Shown piece after piece: positions 25,012 through 33,119 of a DNA stretch of 64,000 nucleotides (within the stretch, counting starts at the first letter, position 1; each line of letters starts with the position of its first letter). The stretch lies in contig NZ_LQCI01000003.1 of assembly GCF_001613935.1 (NCBI RefSeq), positions 602,500-666,499 of the forward strand. Reading direction: 5' to 3'. The DNA is from Amycolatopsis regifaucium. Lineage in GTDB: Bacteria; Actinomycetota; Actinomycetes; Mycobacteriales; Pseudonocardiaceae. The position numbers and the translations under genes are program-made. The notes under the pieces are model-generated. The model was not told the DNA's origin. It ran no database searches and saw only the letters and a program-made list of their open reading frames with translations.

Positions 25012-25845
25012 GTGATCTCCGCTCAGGCCAAATTGCTACTGGTGCACGCCCATCCGGACGACGAAAGCATCACCACCGGCGGGACCATCGCGCGGTACGC
25101 GGCCGAAGGCGCCGACGTGACCGTGGTCACGTGCACTCTCGGTGAGGAAGGCGAGATCATCCCGCCGTCCCTCGGCGGGCTCGGTTCGTGGGCTTCCGAC
25201 CAGCTGGGCGGATACCGCGCGGGCGAACTGGCGTCGGCGTGCGCCGCGCTCGGCGTCTCCCGGCACCGGTATCTCGGCGGCATCGGCCGCTGGCGCGACT
25301 CGGGGATGGCCGGAACGCCGTCCGCGGCCCACCCGCGGGCCTTCTCCGGTGGCGACGTCGAGGAGCAGGCGGCTCAGCTCGCCGAGATCCTCGACGAGGT
25401 CCGTCCTCAGGTCGTGGTCACTTATGACGCTTTCGGGGGTTATGGGCACCCCGACCACATTCGCGCGCACGAGATCACGATGGCCGCCGCGCCGAAGGCC
25501 GCTTCGGTCGAGCGGGTGTTCCATACGGTTTCTTCGCGTGACGCCGTCGCGGCCGGGCTCGCCGCGCTGCGCGGCCACTCGCCGTTCCGGGTTCCGGAAG
25601 ACGGCGAACTGCCGGTGACGCCGGACGAGACGATCACGACCGTCCTCGACGTCCGCGCGCATCTCCCGGCGAAGGCCGCCGCGCTGCGCGCGCACGAGAC
25701 CCAGGTCAGCGTGCCCGCTTCCGAGGACCACTTCGCGTTGAGCAACGACGTCGCCCAGCCGATCACGCCGAACGAGTACTTCGTGCTCGCACACGGGCCG
25801 GCCGAGGGTGCCGCCGCGGATCTGTTCGGAGGGCTCGCGAAGTGA
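25012..25845 (+). CDS. mshB: N-acetyl-GlcN-inositol deacetylase of mycothiol synthesis
   Basis: A 277-aa zinc deacetylase of the LmbE/PIG-L family. It has the metal motif AHPDDE (13-18) and HPDH (146-149), and the MshB-specific middle RYLGGIGRWRDSGMAGTP. MshB removes the acetyl group from GlcNAc-Ins in the second step of mycothiol synthesis, the actinobacterial thiol buffer. The GTG at 25012 is inferred from the family N-terminus. It overlaps the next gene as GTGA. The promoter region is shared with the divergent ATPase gene. Confidence 0.95.
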   Translation: MISAQAKLLLVHAHPDDESITTGGTIARYAAEGADVTVVTCTLGEEGEIIPPSLGGLGSWASDQLGGYRAGELASACAALGVSRHRYLGGIGRWRDSGMAGTPSAAHPRAFSGGDVEEQAAQLAEILDEVRPQVVVTYDAFGGYGHPDHIRAHEITMAAAPKAASVERVFHTVSSRDAVAAGLAALRGHSPFRVPEDGELPVTPDETITTVLDVRAHLPAKAAALRAHETQVSVPASEDHFALSNDVAQPITPNEYFVLAHGPAEGAAADLFGGLAK

Positions 25846-26267
25846 CGGTCACGCCTCAGCCGCTCACCGCGCGTCAGCGTGGACTGCTGGTCTTGCTGTC
25901 CTTCGACGCGTTCCTGCTGGGGCTGCTCGAGTTGTTCTTCCTGCCGCTGCGGCTCGACGGCATCGTGCTCCCGAAGCTCGGGGACGCGCCGATCCCGCTG
26001 ACCGTGGTGCTCGCCGTGCTCACCACCCCCTTGCTGGTCATGATGACCGCGAAAGTGATCCGCCCGTCCTTTTCGGTGATTCCGCTGCTCGTCTGGGTAC
26101 TAGTCGTACTCGTGATGGGCGTGACGGGCCCGGGAGGTGATCTGGTGCTGGTACAGGACTGGCGGGCGTTGCTGCTGATCGGCGGCGGGGCGCTGCCGGG
26201 CGCGCTGGCGCTGGGTGGAGGCCTTGGCAGGGCGGCGAAGGCGGGCAAGGGAGGCAATCATGGGTGA
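25842..26267 (+). CDS. Four-helix membrane protein in the mshB operon
   Basis: A 141-aa protein with four hydrophobic segments: about 12-38, 45-66, 75-95 and 105-130. An Arg-rich start (TARQRG) lies before helix 1 and a Lys/Gly-rich tail ends the protein. Similar small membrane proteins follow mshB in other actinomycetes, and none has a known function. GTG at 25842 overlaps the mshB stop, and the gene overlaps the next one by 8 bases, so the three are coupled. Confidence 0.75.
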   Translation: MTVTPQPLTARQRGLLVLLSFDAFLLGLLELFFLPLRLDGIVLPKLGDAPIPLTVVLAVLTTPLLVMMTAKVIRPSFSVIPLLVWVLVVLVMGVTGPGGDLVLVQDWRALLLIGGGALPGALALGGGLGRAAKAGKGGNHG

Positions 26268-27066
26268 AGCGATTTCGGATCGCCAGGTCGTGACGGTGTT
26301 GCGGCCGTTCGTCCGCGCCTGCGGTCCGATGGTCGACGCGTTGCGGGTCGCGGATCCGTTCGGCCTGCAGGCCAGGGGCCGTCGCGAGGACGCGCTGGAA
26401 GGCGTCGAACCCAAGCTGAAGGACAAACTCCTCGACGGGATCACGTCGGTCAAGGTGCCCGGCACCGCAGCGTGGGCGGAGATGTCGAACTATCAGCGGA
26501 CCCATTGGTGGGTGAACCGGGTCGGCCGGGTCACCGCGCTGATCACCGCGATCCCCGGGCTGGGTGGCGCGCTCGCCGACCGGCTGCCGGTGCAGGACGC
26601 GCTCGGCTCCGCGTCCCAAGGGATCCTGCTGTGCGCGATCGCGGGGGAGTACGGCGTGACCGACGTCGGTGCCCGGGTCCGGCTGATCGCGTGGGTGCTC
26701 TTCGAGCGCGACATCGATCCGGTGATCGCGGCGGGCAAGCACGCCGAGCACGACAAGGCCGCCGAAGACGACGAAGCGGCGAAGCTCACCGAAGAACTCG
26801 ACGATGCCAAGCAGAAGCACGGCAAAGTCACCTTCAAGGCGGCCGCGGGCACGCTGTGGCGGCTCGGCCGGGGATTGCTGGGCATCGTCGAGGAACTGGA
26901 GAAGCGGCCGCGTGGCCGTCTCATCCACCGGGCGCTCGGCAAACTGCCGGTGGTCGGGATGGCGGGCGACTACCTCGGCGAGCGCTCCGGACTGAAACGT
27001 GTCTGGAAGCGGGCGCACGCGTGGTTCACCGAGCACCCTGACGGCGGGCTCACTTCCAGAACATGA
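26260..27066 (+). CDS. Conserved actinobacterial protein of unknown function
   Basis: A 268-aa protein started at ATG 26260 with GGGAGG upstream. It is mostly alpha-helical by composition. One moderately hydrophobic segment (RVTALITAIPGLGGALADRL) is followed by SASQGILLCAIAGEYGV. A charged coiled-coil-like stretch, KHAEHDKAAEDDEAAKLTEE, occupies the middle, and a basic region ends the protein. No family is recognised. It is the last gene of the mshB operon, and its 3' end overlaps the convergent protease gene by 17 bases. Confidence 0.7.
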   Translation: MGEAISDRQVVTVLRPFVRACGPMVDALRVADPFGLQARGRREDALEGVEPKLKDKLLDGITSVKVPGTAAWAEMSNYQRTHWWVNRVGRVTALITAIPGLGGALADRLPVQDALGSASQGILLCAIAGEYGVTDVGARVRLIAWVLFERDIDPVIAAGKHAEHDKAAEDDEAAKLTEELDDAKQKHGKVTFKAAAGTLWRLGRGLLGIVEELEKRPRGRLIHRALGKLPVVGMAGDYLGERSGLKRVWKRAHAWFTEHPDGGLTSRT

Positions 27067-27826
27067 ACGCGTCTTGCCCGTACTGAGCCGCGAGCGAAAA
27101 ACCGCCGACGGCGTCGAAGATCGCGAAAGACGCCCGCCACAGCAGAAGGCTCGCTTCGTCCACCAGGAACAGCACGGCGAACAGCACGAGCGGCGCCCAC
27201 GGCCGGGCCTTGGCGCCGAACTCGCGCGCACCGGGTGAGAGATAGGGCTCGATCGCGCCCCAGCCGTCGAGACCGGGGATCGGCAAGATGTTCAGGATGA
27301 ACGTCACGATCTGAAGCAGCGCCAGGAAGGACAGTCCGATCACGAGCCCGGCCGTCATCGGCACGAGCGCGACGACGAGGGTCAGCAGCACGCCGACGGC
27401 GAGGTTGCTCAGCGGCCCGGCGAGCGACACCCATGACTGGACACCGCGGGACCGCAGGCGGCCGTGTTCGATCCAGACCGCGCCACCCGGCAGCGGGATG
27501 CCGCCGATGATGAGGAATACCAACGGCAGGATGATGGACAACGCCGGATCCGTGTACTTCCGGACGTCCATGGAGAGGTAACCCTTGTGGGCGACACTGT
27601 GGTCGCCGCCGCGGAACGCCACGATCGCGTGCCCGAACTCGTGCAGCGTCAAGGACGCGACCCAGCCGCCCGCCACGAGCAGGACCACGCCGGCGATGAT
27701 CAGCGGGTCGTACTTCTGACTGGGAATCGTGGTCACGTCACCGAAAGCCGCCAGTACACCGCCCAGGACGGTGACCGCGAGGATGCCGAGGAAGATCGGG
27801 CTTGGCCGCACTGCTGATCTCTGCAC
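27050..27826 (-). CDS. Site-2-type zinc metalloprotease (M50 family)
   Basis: A 258-aa membrane protease with six hydrophobic segments. The zinc motif HEFGH (62-66) lies in the second helix region, and the second active-site motif is NILPIPGLDGWG near residue 190, giving the Asp ligand. Minimal M50 proteases without a PDZ domain cut membrane proteins inside the bilayer. No substrate, such as an anti-sigma factor, is encoded nearby. The start codon at 27826 is ATG or the nearby GTG frame start; the first helix begins at about residue 10. Confidence 0.9.
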   Translation of the reverse strand: MQRSAVRPSPIFLGILAVTVLGGVLAAFGDVTTIPSQKYDPLIIAGVVLLVAGGWVASLTLHEFGHAIVAFRGGDHSVAHKGYLSMDVRKYTDPALSIILPLVFLIIGGIPLPGGAVWIEHGRLRSRGVQSWVSLAGPLSNLAVGVLLTLVVALVPMTAGLVIGLSFLALLQIVTFILNILPIPGLDGWGAIEPYLSPGAREFGAKARPWAPLVLFAVLFLVDEASLLLWRASFAIFDAVGGFSLAAQYGQDAFMFWK

Positions 27827-27982
27827 CCCTCCAGTCTTCCGTATGCCCGATGTGAAGTTCTCGGCGTGTCCCCTTGCGCGGTCGCGCCGAAGTATCCCCC
27901 GAACTCGCTACTCCGCTTGACCTGACCGCACTACACGGGTGTAATCACAGTGATGTCATTCGTCGCTGGAAGGGGGCGGCGG

Positions 27983-28366
27983 ATGGTGTTTCAACACCGC
28001 CAGCCTGGGGAGTGCGTGGACAGCGAGGAGGCGGACGTGCGGTTGGAAGCAGATGGAAGGGAATGGGGGCAAGTCGTGGGCTGGGGTGAGGTCCCGGAGC
28101 AGCAACTGGGCGATCTCACCGAGCTTTTCGACGATGCCTCCGCGGAAGAGCAGGACTGGCAGGAACGGGCCCTCTGCGCGCAGACGGACCCGGAGGCGTT
28201 CTTCCCGGAGAAGGGCGGCTCCACCCGCGAAGCCAAGCGGATCTGCCTCGGTTGCGAGGTCAAGGACGAGTGCCTCGAGTACGCCCTCGCGCATGACGAG
28301 CGGTTCGGTATTTGGGGCGGGCTCTCCGAACGCGAGCGTCGGAAACTGAAGAAACGAGCTGTGTGA
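27983..28366 (+). CDS. whiB2: WhiB-family iron-sulfur regulator, WhiB/WhmD (WhiB2) type
   Basis: A WhiB protein with the four cluster Cys at 65, 88, 91 and 97 (numbering from ATG 27983), the turn GIWGG (109-113) and the basic C-terminus ERERRKLKKRAV. WhiB2/WhmD works with WhiA in septation and sporulation control by binding the main sigma factor. Synteny with a DUF3499 gene, manB and manA supports WhiB2. The first 55 residues are longer than usual and contain an extra Cys11; GTG codons near 28012 or 28037 may be the real start. Confidence 0.92.
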   Translation: MVFQHRQPGECVDSEEADVRLEADGREWGQVVGWGEVPEQQLGDLTELFDDASAEEQDWQERALCAQTDPEAFFPEKGGSTREAKRICLGCEVKDECLEYALAHDERFGIWGGLSERERRKLKKRAV

Positions 28367-28530
28367 CGGCGATCTCCGGCACCCCGTGCGCCGGAGATCG
28401 CTTCCTGCCCGCTTCCACCTGGTCCGGGTTCCACACGGTCGTTGTTCCATACAGTGGGGCCACCAACGGGTGACAGGGTCGCGTCGTAGGGTGGCGGCAC
28501 TCGACTTCGCCGCCACATCTGGAGTGCCCG

Positions 28531-31500
28531 TTGTCCCGCACTGCCGCGTCACCCGCACTGCGCACGGTCCCCGTTCTGGCCATTGTGGTCTGTCACAACG
28601 GCGAGAACTGGTTGCCGCTGGCGCTTTCCGCGTTGCGGCGCAGCGGTGTCCGGCCCCGGCACGTGCTCGCCGTCGACACCGGTTCCACTGACCGGACCGC
28701 GCGAATCCTCACCGATGCGGCGGCGGCCGAAGGCGTCGCGGGAGAGGCGCCGGTCCTCGACGGAATTCTCACGCTATCGGATGACGTCGGCTTCGGCGCC
28801 GCGGTCGGCGAGGCCGTCGAGTACGCCGTCGAACGCTGGGGTGATCCCGGCGGCTGGCTCTGGCTGTTGCACGACGATTGCGCGCCGGAACCCGACTGTC
28901 TCGAAAACCTGTTGGCAGCGGCCGAAAACGAGCCCGCCGCGACGGTGCTCGGTCCACTCGCGGTGGACTGGAGCGATCCGCGGCTGATCGTCGAAGCCGG
29001 GCTGTCGACCGACGCCATCGGCCATCGGCAGCAGATCTCGCCCGAGGAGACCGCCGCGGCGGTGCTCGCCGTGCCGAGCGCGGGATCGCTGGTACGGCGG
29101 GAGATTTGGCACGATCTGGGCGGTTACGACCCCGGGTTTCCTTTGCTGCGTGAGGATCTCGACTTCGGCTGGCGCGCGAACGCCGCGGGCGGCCGCGTGC
29201 TTTCGGTGCCGTCGGCCCGGCTCCGGCACGCTCGCGCGCTCAGCACCGGACAGCGGGAACCGGACGCGCTCGGGATTTCGCTCGCCGCCGCCAACCGCGC
29301 GCACGGCCTCCGGGTGTTCCTCGTCAACTGCTCGCCGTTGTCGTTTTGGTTCGGCTTGTTCCGGATCCCGTTCTTCGCGGTGCTGCGCGCGCTCGCGTTC
29401 CTGCTGCTGCGCCGCACCGGCGAGGCGGGCGCGGAACTCGCGGCGACCTCGTACCTGCTGCGCGGCCGCGGTGGGCTGCGCGCGGCCCGCGCCGAACGCC
29501 GCGAGACCGGCGAACCCGGCGCTGTCCGCGGCCTCTTCACCGGGCGGATGACGCGGGTGCGCAACGCGGTCCGCGCCGGTGTCGTCGGTCTCGTCCGGCG
29601 CGGCGTCGAACGGGACTACGCGCTCGGGACCGTGCCGGAGACCGTGGATCAGCAAGGCGCCTGGATTCCGCCGGAAGCCTTGAAGGCCGGACAAGAGCGG
29701 CCGGTCGGCCCCGGCGCGCTGCCCGCGGGGGCGATGCGCGGTGTCGGCTCGCGGGGGACCGGTCTGCGACGGCCCAGCGGGGTCGTGGCGGTCGCGGTGC
29801 CCGAGCAGGCGGCCGAGCCACGCGGCGAGGGCAGGCCGAAACCGTCGCCGGTACCGCGTGACGGCGCGCGGCCGGAGCCGGAACTCGTGTTCGTCGAGGT
29901 CGACCGGAAACGGGTGCTCGGCGCGACCGTGTTCGCCCCGCCGGTGCTGATGCTCGTCGTGCTGACGGCGCTCGCGTTCGTGGTCAACGGTTCGCGGCTC
30001 GGGCTCGACCTCTTCGGCGGGAAACTGCTGCCGGTCGGCGGGCTCGGCGAGATCTGGTCGTCGTATCTCGCGCCGTGGCACGCGATCACCGGCGGGACGG
30101 CGAGTCCAGCCCCCGCGACGCTGCCGGTGCTGGGCGTCCTCGGCGCGATTTTCACACCGATCGGGGGACCCGCGGCGCTGGTCGCGATCCTGCTGATCGG
30201 TGACATCCCGCTCGCCGCTCTGAGCGCGTACGTGGCCACTCGGCACCTTCGCGTGCGTCGCTGGGTGCGTGCCGTCGTCGCGGCGGCGTACGGCGTGCTT
30301 CCCGCCGCCACGGCTTCGGTCGCGCAGGGACGGCTCGACGTCGTCGTCGTGCACCTGCTGCTGCCGCTGGTGATCGCCGGCCTCGTGGGGTTGCTGGTCC
30401 GCGCGGATTCGCGGTGGCTGCACGTCTCCGCGCTGAGCGCGATCGGGCTGGCGCTGATCGGCGCCTTCTCGCCGCTGGCGCACGCGCTGGCGCTGGTCGG
30501 GCTGGTGGTCGGCTTCGTGGTGCTGCCCTCGCCGAGCGGGCTCGCGCGGCGGATCGCGTCGGTCGGCATCGTGGTCTTCCTGCCGCTGGCGCTGCTGCTG
30601 CCGTGGCCGAGTGTGCTGCTGAGGCATCCGGAACTGCTGTTGCACGGCCTCGGTGGCGGTGCCACGGCCGCGTCCGGCGCCGATCTCGCCGGGCTGGACC
30701 CCGGCGGTCCCGGCGCCTGGCCGATCGGGGTGGTGCTGGTCGCGGCCGCGATCGTCGCGCTCGTGGTCCGGCCGTCGAGGGGCGCGGGCGGCGGCGTCGC
30801 GGTCGTCGTACTGGGTGTGCTCGGGCTCGTGGCCGTGCGGTTCGTGGCGGTGACGCCGATGTCGGGCGGCGCGCACGCGACCGGCTACGCCGGGGTGCCG
30901 CTGCTGGTGATCGGCGCCGGGCTGCTGTGGACGGTGCTGGCGACCTGGCAGCGTGGCGCGGCCGGTGTCGAACCGGCGCCGTGGCTCGCGAAGGTGACGG
31001 CCGTGGCGGGGGTGCTCGTGCTGCTGGCGCTGGCGACCGGTGCCGTCGTCGCCGGACGCGAAGGGCCTTTGAGGTCGGGTGACCGTCCTACACTGGCCCC
31101 GGAGATTTCGGCGGAACTGGCTTCGAGCGGACGTTCGGTACTGGTCGTGGGCTCATCTCCGGACCTGGTCCGGCAGACCGGTGGCCGGTTGCCGCTTTAC
31201 GGCGACGACGAACTCGCACCGACGCCCGGCAGCGCCGACAGGCTGGCCTCGTGGCGCAAGGACCTGCTGCAGGGCTCGCCGGACGCGGTCAAACAGGCCT
31301 TCGCGGCGGCCGCCGCTTCCGGGGTGCAGTACGTCGTGCTGCCCAGCGGGGTCGACGGCTCGGCCTTCGCCGGACTCGCGCGGGACCTGGTCGCACCGGT
31401 CGCACCGACCTCCGACGGGCGTGCGGTGCTGCGGCTGCTGCCCGCCGGTGGCCAGGTGGCGCTGATCTCGCCGGAACTGGCGCAGGCGGCGGTGACCGGG

Positions 31501-31827
31501 AAGGGCGCGCCGGGCGCGTCGCCCGGCGTGGCGCCGGTGCAGGCCGGACTGCCGGACGTGCGGGTGCGCGTCTCGGAGGGGCCGACCGGACGGCTGCTCG
31601 TGCTGGCCGCGGAGTTCGAGGCGGGCTGGCAGGCGACCGTGGACGGGAAGGCCGTCCCGATCGTGCGGGCTTGGGGCCACCAGGTCGCCGTCTCGGTGCC
31701 TCCCGCGCCGTCGGAGGTGGTGGTGGAGCACCAGGGCACCACGCGGAACTTGCTGCTGCTGGCGCAGATCGCGGCGGTGCTGTTCACGCTGCTGACGGCG
31801 GTGCCCACGCGGCGCCGTCCGGACTGA
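28531..31827 (+). CDS. Large membrane glycosyltransferase, GT2 domain plus multi-span C-terminal domain
   Basis: A 1,098-aa protein. Residues about 13-260 form a GT2 domain: AIVVCHNGENWLPLAL, DTGSTDRTARIL, the Asp-Asp nucleotide-sugar motif in WLLHDDCAPEPD, and a LLREDLDFGWR acceptor motif. A Pro/Gly/Arg-rich linker at about 340-460 follows, then about ten transmembrane segments (475-870), an extracytoplasmic domain (about 885-1070) and a final helix. The protein probably transfers a sugar to a cell-envelope polymer. Its position beside the mannose-metabolism genes suggests mannose or a related sugar, which is inference. Donor and acceptor are unknown. Confidence 0.88.
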   Translation: MSRTAASPALRTVPVLAIVVCHNGENWLPLALSALRRSGVRPRHVLAVDTGSTDRTARILTDAAAAEGVAGEAPVLDGILTLSDDVGFGAAVGEAVEYAVERWGDPGGWLWLLHDDCAPEPDCLENLLAAAENEPAATVLGPLAVDWSDPRLIVEAGLSTDAIGHRQQISPEETAAAVLAVPSAGSLVRREIWHDLGGYDPGFPLLREDLDFGWRANAAGGRVLSVPSARLRHARALSTGQREPDALGISLAAANRAHGLRVFLVNCSPLSFWFGLFRIPFFAVLRALAFLLLRRTGEAGAELAATSYLLRGRGGLRAARAERRETGEPGAVRGLFTGRMTRVRNAVRAGVVGLVRRGVERDYALGTVPETVDQQGAWIPPEALKAGQERPVGPGALPAGAMRGVGSRGTGLRRPSGVVAVAVPEQAAEPRGEGRPKPSPVPRDGARPEPELVFVEVDRKRVLGATVFAPPVLMLVVLTALAFVVNGSRLGLDLFGGKLLPVGGLGEIWSSYLAPWHAITGGTASPAPATLPVLGVLGAIFTPIGGPAALVAILLIGDIPLAALSAYVATRHLRVRRWVRAVVAAAYGVLPAATASVAQGRLDVVVVHLLLPLVIAGLVGLLVRADSRWLHVSALSAIGLALIGAFSPLAHALALVGLVVGFVVLPSPSGLARRIASVGIVVFLPLALLLPWPSVLLRHPELLLHGLGGGATAASGADLAGLDPGGPGAWPIGVVLVAAAIVALVVRPSRGAGGGVAVVVLGVLGLVAVRFVAVTPMSGGAHATGYAGVPLLVIGAGLLWTVLATWQRGAAGVEPAPWLAKVTAVAGVLVLLALATGAVVAGREGPLRSGDRPTLAPEISAELASSGRSVLVVGSSPDLVRQTGGRLPLYGDDELAPTPGSADRLASWRKDLLQGSPDAVKQAFAAAAASGVQYVVLPSGVDGSAFAGLARDLVAPVAPTSDGRAVLRLLPAGGQVALISPELAQAAVTGKGAPGASPGVAPVQAGLPDVRVRVSEGPTGRLLVLAAEFEAGWQATVDGKAVPIVRAWGHQVAVSVPPAPSEVVVEHQGTTRNLLLLAQIAAVLFTLLTAVPTRRRPD

Positions 31828-31858
31828 TCCGCGGTCTTCGGCCCGCTGCTTTCGCGAC

Positions 31859-31908
31859 TCGCAAAGGCCTCCTTTGAGACGTTGAAGGTCTCGACGGAGG
31901 CCTTCGCG
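31859..31908. repeat. Palindromic repeat, family B copy 4, diverged
   Basis: The 22-base arms match at 19 positions around a 6-base loop. AAGGCCTCC and GGAGGCCTT are the best conserved parts. It starts about 30 bases after the glycosyltransferase stop, and a family C copy follows at 31939. Confidence 0.75.
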
Positions 31909-31938
31909 ACTTCGCTGCTCCGTCTCCCTGAAGCGCGC

Positions 31939-31987
31939 TATGAAAGGTCCTTTACTTGCAAAATTTGCGAGGAAAGGACCTTTCCTC
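31939..31987. repeat. Palindromic repeat, family C copy 2, diverged
   Basis: The 24-base arms match at 20 positions around a single central base in GCAAAATTTGC. AAAGGTCC replaces the usual AAAGGCCC in one arm, with a compensating change in the other, so base pairing is kept while sequence drifts. Confidence 0.8.
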
Positions 31988-31998
31988 GCACCGGAACC

Positions 31999-32034
31999 GA
32001 GTTGTCCACAGCCCCGCCCTCTTGTGGACAACTC
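31999..32034. promoter_or_regulatory. Inverted pair of DnaA-box-like sequences
   Basis: TTGTCCACA (32002-32010) and TGTGGACAA (32023-32031) are exact copies of the high-GC actinobacterial DnaA box, facing each other with a 12-base spacer. The inverted match extends to 12 bases per arm. They lie in an intergenic gap (31828-32146) that otherwise holds two palindromic repeats. They could bind DnaA away from the origin; a simple hairpin function is the alternative. Confidence 0.5.
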
Positions 32035-32146
32035 CGCGCTCCAGGCCCGTTTTCCCAGGTCAAGTCGGTCCCTCGCGGTACGCTGGGCTGGGGACGCCCC
32101 CCGGGAAGGGTGGGGGCTGGGCCGGGGCGGGCAGGGAAGGTGAGGG

Positions 32147-32614
32147 TTATTCGCCTTCGATGACGTCGGGTTCGACGCCGAGGTAGCCCGCGACCTGTTC
32201 CACGAGGACGTCATGCACGAGTTCCGCGAGTTCGCCCGGGTCCTTCGCGCGCGCTTCGAGTGGGCGGCGGTAAAGGACGATGCGGGCGCGCGTGGGCAGT
32301 CCGGCGCGGTCGACGCCGGCGGGCACGAGTCGCGAGAGCGGGACGGCCCCGTCGTGCAACACGCCGTCCACTCCGCTCGGTGCGCCATCCGAGCGAACTT
32401 CGGGAACGTCGTCGACGGCGACATCGAGCTTCGTCAGCTCGTGCCGCCACCGTGCCTCGATCGGTTCGAGCGCGTCCAAAACCAGTGCGTCGAACCTTTC
32501 CGCCCTGCTAGCGGCGGCGGGAAGGGTCGACGGATAGAGCGCACCACGCAGGCCCCGGCCGTGCCGGTCCCGGCGCATCCGCCGTCGCTGTCGGGAATCA
32601 CGAGCCGTCGCCAC
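32147..32614 (-). CDS. Minimal zincin-like metallopeptidase-family protein, degenerate motif
   Basis: A 155-aa protein like Mycobacterium tuberculosis Rv3259: a basic start (RQRRRMRRDRHGRGLRG), then RAERFDALVLDALEPIEARW, VPLSRLVPAGVD, RARIVLYRRPLEARAKD and a final LAELVHDVLVEQVAGYLGVEP. The family is named for an HExxH zinc site in this last helix, but here the site reads VEQVAGYL and both His are absent, so zinc catalysis is unlikely. It is divergent from the DUF3499 gene. This gene pair and manB are conserved neighbours in Actinobacteria. Function is unknown. Confidence 0.85.
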   Translation of the reverse strand: MATARDSRQRRRMRRDRHGRGLRGALYPSTLPAAASRAERFDALVLDALEPIEARWRHELTKLDVAVDDVPEVRSDGAPSGVDGVLHDGAVPLSRLVPAGVDRAGLPTRARIVLYRRPLEARAKDPGELAELVHDVLVEQVAGYLGVEPDVIEGE

Positions 32615-32694
32615 GAACCGAAGGGTACGCGCTCGGCGAGTCGAAGCGCGTGTCGCCGGTACGCCTGGCTCGCGACGCGCTATCGTTCTCGATC

Positions 32695-33048
32695 GTGCGG
32701 AGCGTACGAAAGTGTTCGCGAACGGGTTGCCTCGAACCCGCTGTCGCCACGCTCACGTATGCCTACAGCGATTCGACGGCCGTGGTGGGACCTCTGGCTA
32801 CCGCGAGCGAACCGCACTCCTATGACCTCTGCGAAGCCCACGCCCTCCGGCTCACCGTGCCCAAGGGTTGGGAAGTCGTCCGGCACGAGGGGGCCTTCGC
32901 CGCCCCGGACCCGTCCGCCGACGAGCTGACCGCGTTGGCCGAGGCCGTCCGCGAAGCGGGCCGCTCGGACAAGCCCGCGCCCGACCCCGAACCCGAGGGA
33001 CCCTCGGGCAGGCGCGGCCACCTGCGCGTCCTGCCCGGCCGCGCCTGA
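32695..33048 (+). CDS. DUF3499-family protein
   Basis: A 117-aa protein with the DUF3499 pattern (Rv3258c-like): VRSVRKCSRTGCLEPAVATL with two Cys that could bind zinc, YAYSDSTAVVGPL, then HSYDLCEAHALRLTVPKGWEVVR with a third Cys-x2-His. The acidic/Pro-rich C-terminal tail is variable. The GTG at 32695 matches the family start; the upstream 15 codons are rejected. It lies just before manB in the conserved block. Its role is unknown, and a small zinc-ribbon-like fold is inferred from the Cys/His spacing. Confidence 0.9.
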   Translation: MRSVRKCSRTGCLEPAVATLTYAYSDSTAVVGPLATASEPHSYDLCEAHALRLTVPKGWEVVRHEGAFAAPDPSADELTALAEAVREAGRSDKPAPDPEPEGPSGRRGHLRVLPGRA

Positions 33049-33119
33049 CACCAGGGCTCGCCGGTAGGCTTTCGAGGCGCCAGAGGGCGTTGTAACGAGA
33101 CTATCGGCGGGGAGCAGGC

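Noticed and set aside
24980..25015. 11-codon frame overlapping the mshB start (possible leader)
   Set aside because: The AAAGGA lies directly against the ATG, too near for a ribosome site, and no regulatory codon run or hairpin follows.
31999..32034. Replication origin
   Set aside because: Only two DnaA-box-like sequences and no dnaA/dnaN; an origin in this group has many boxes beside those genes.
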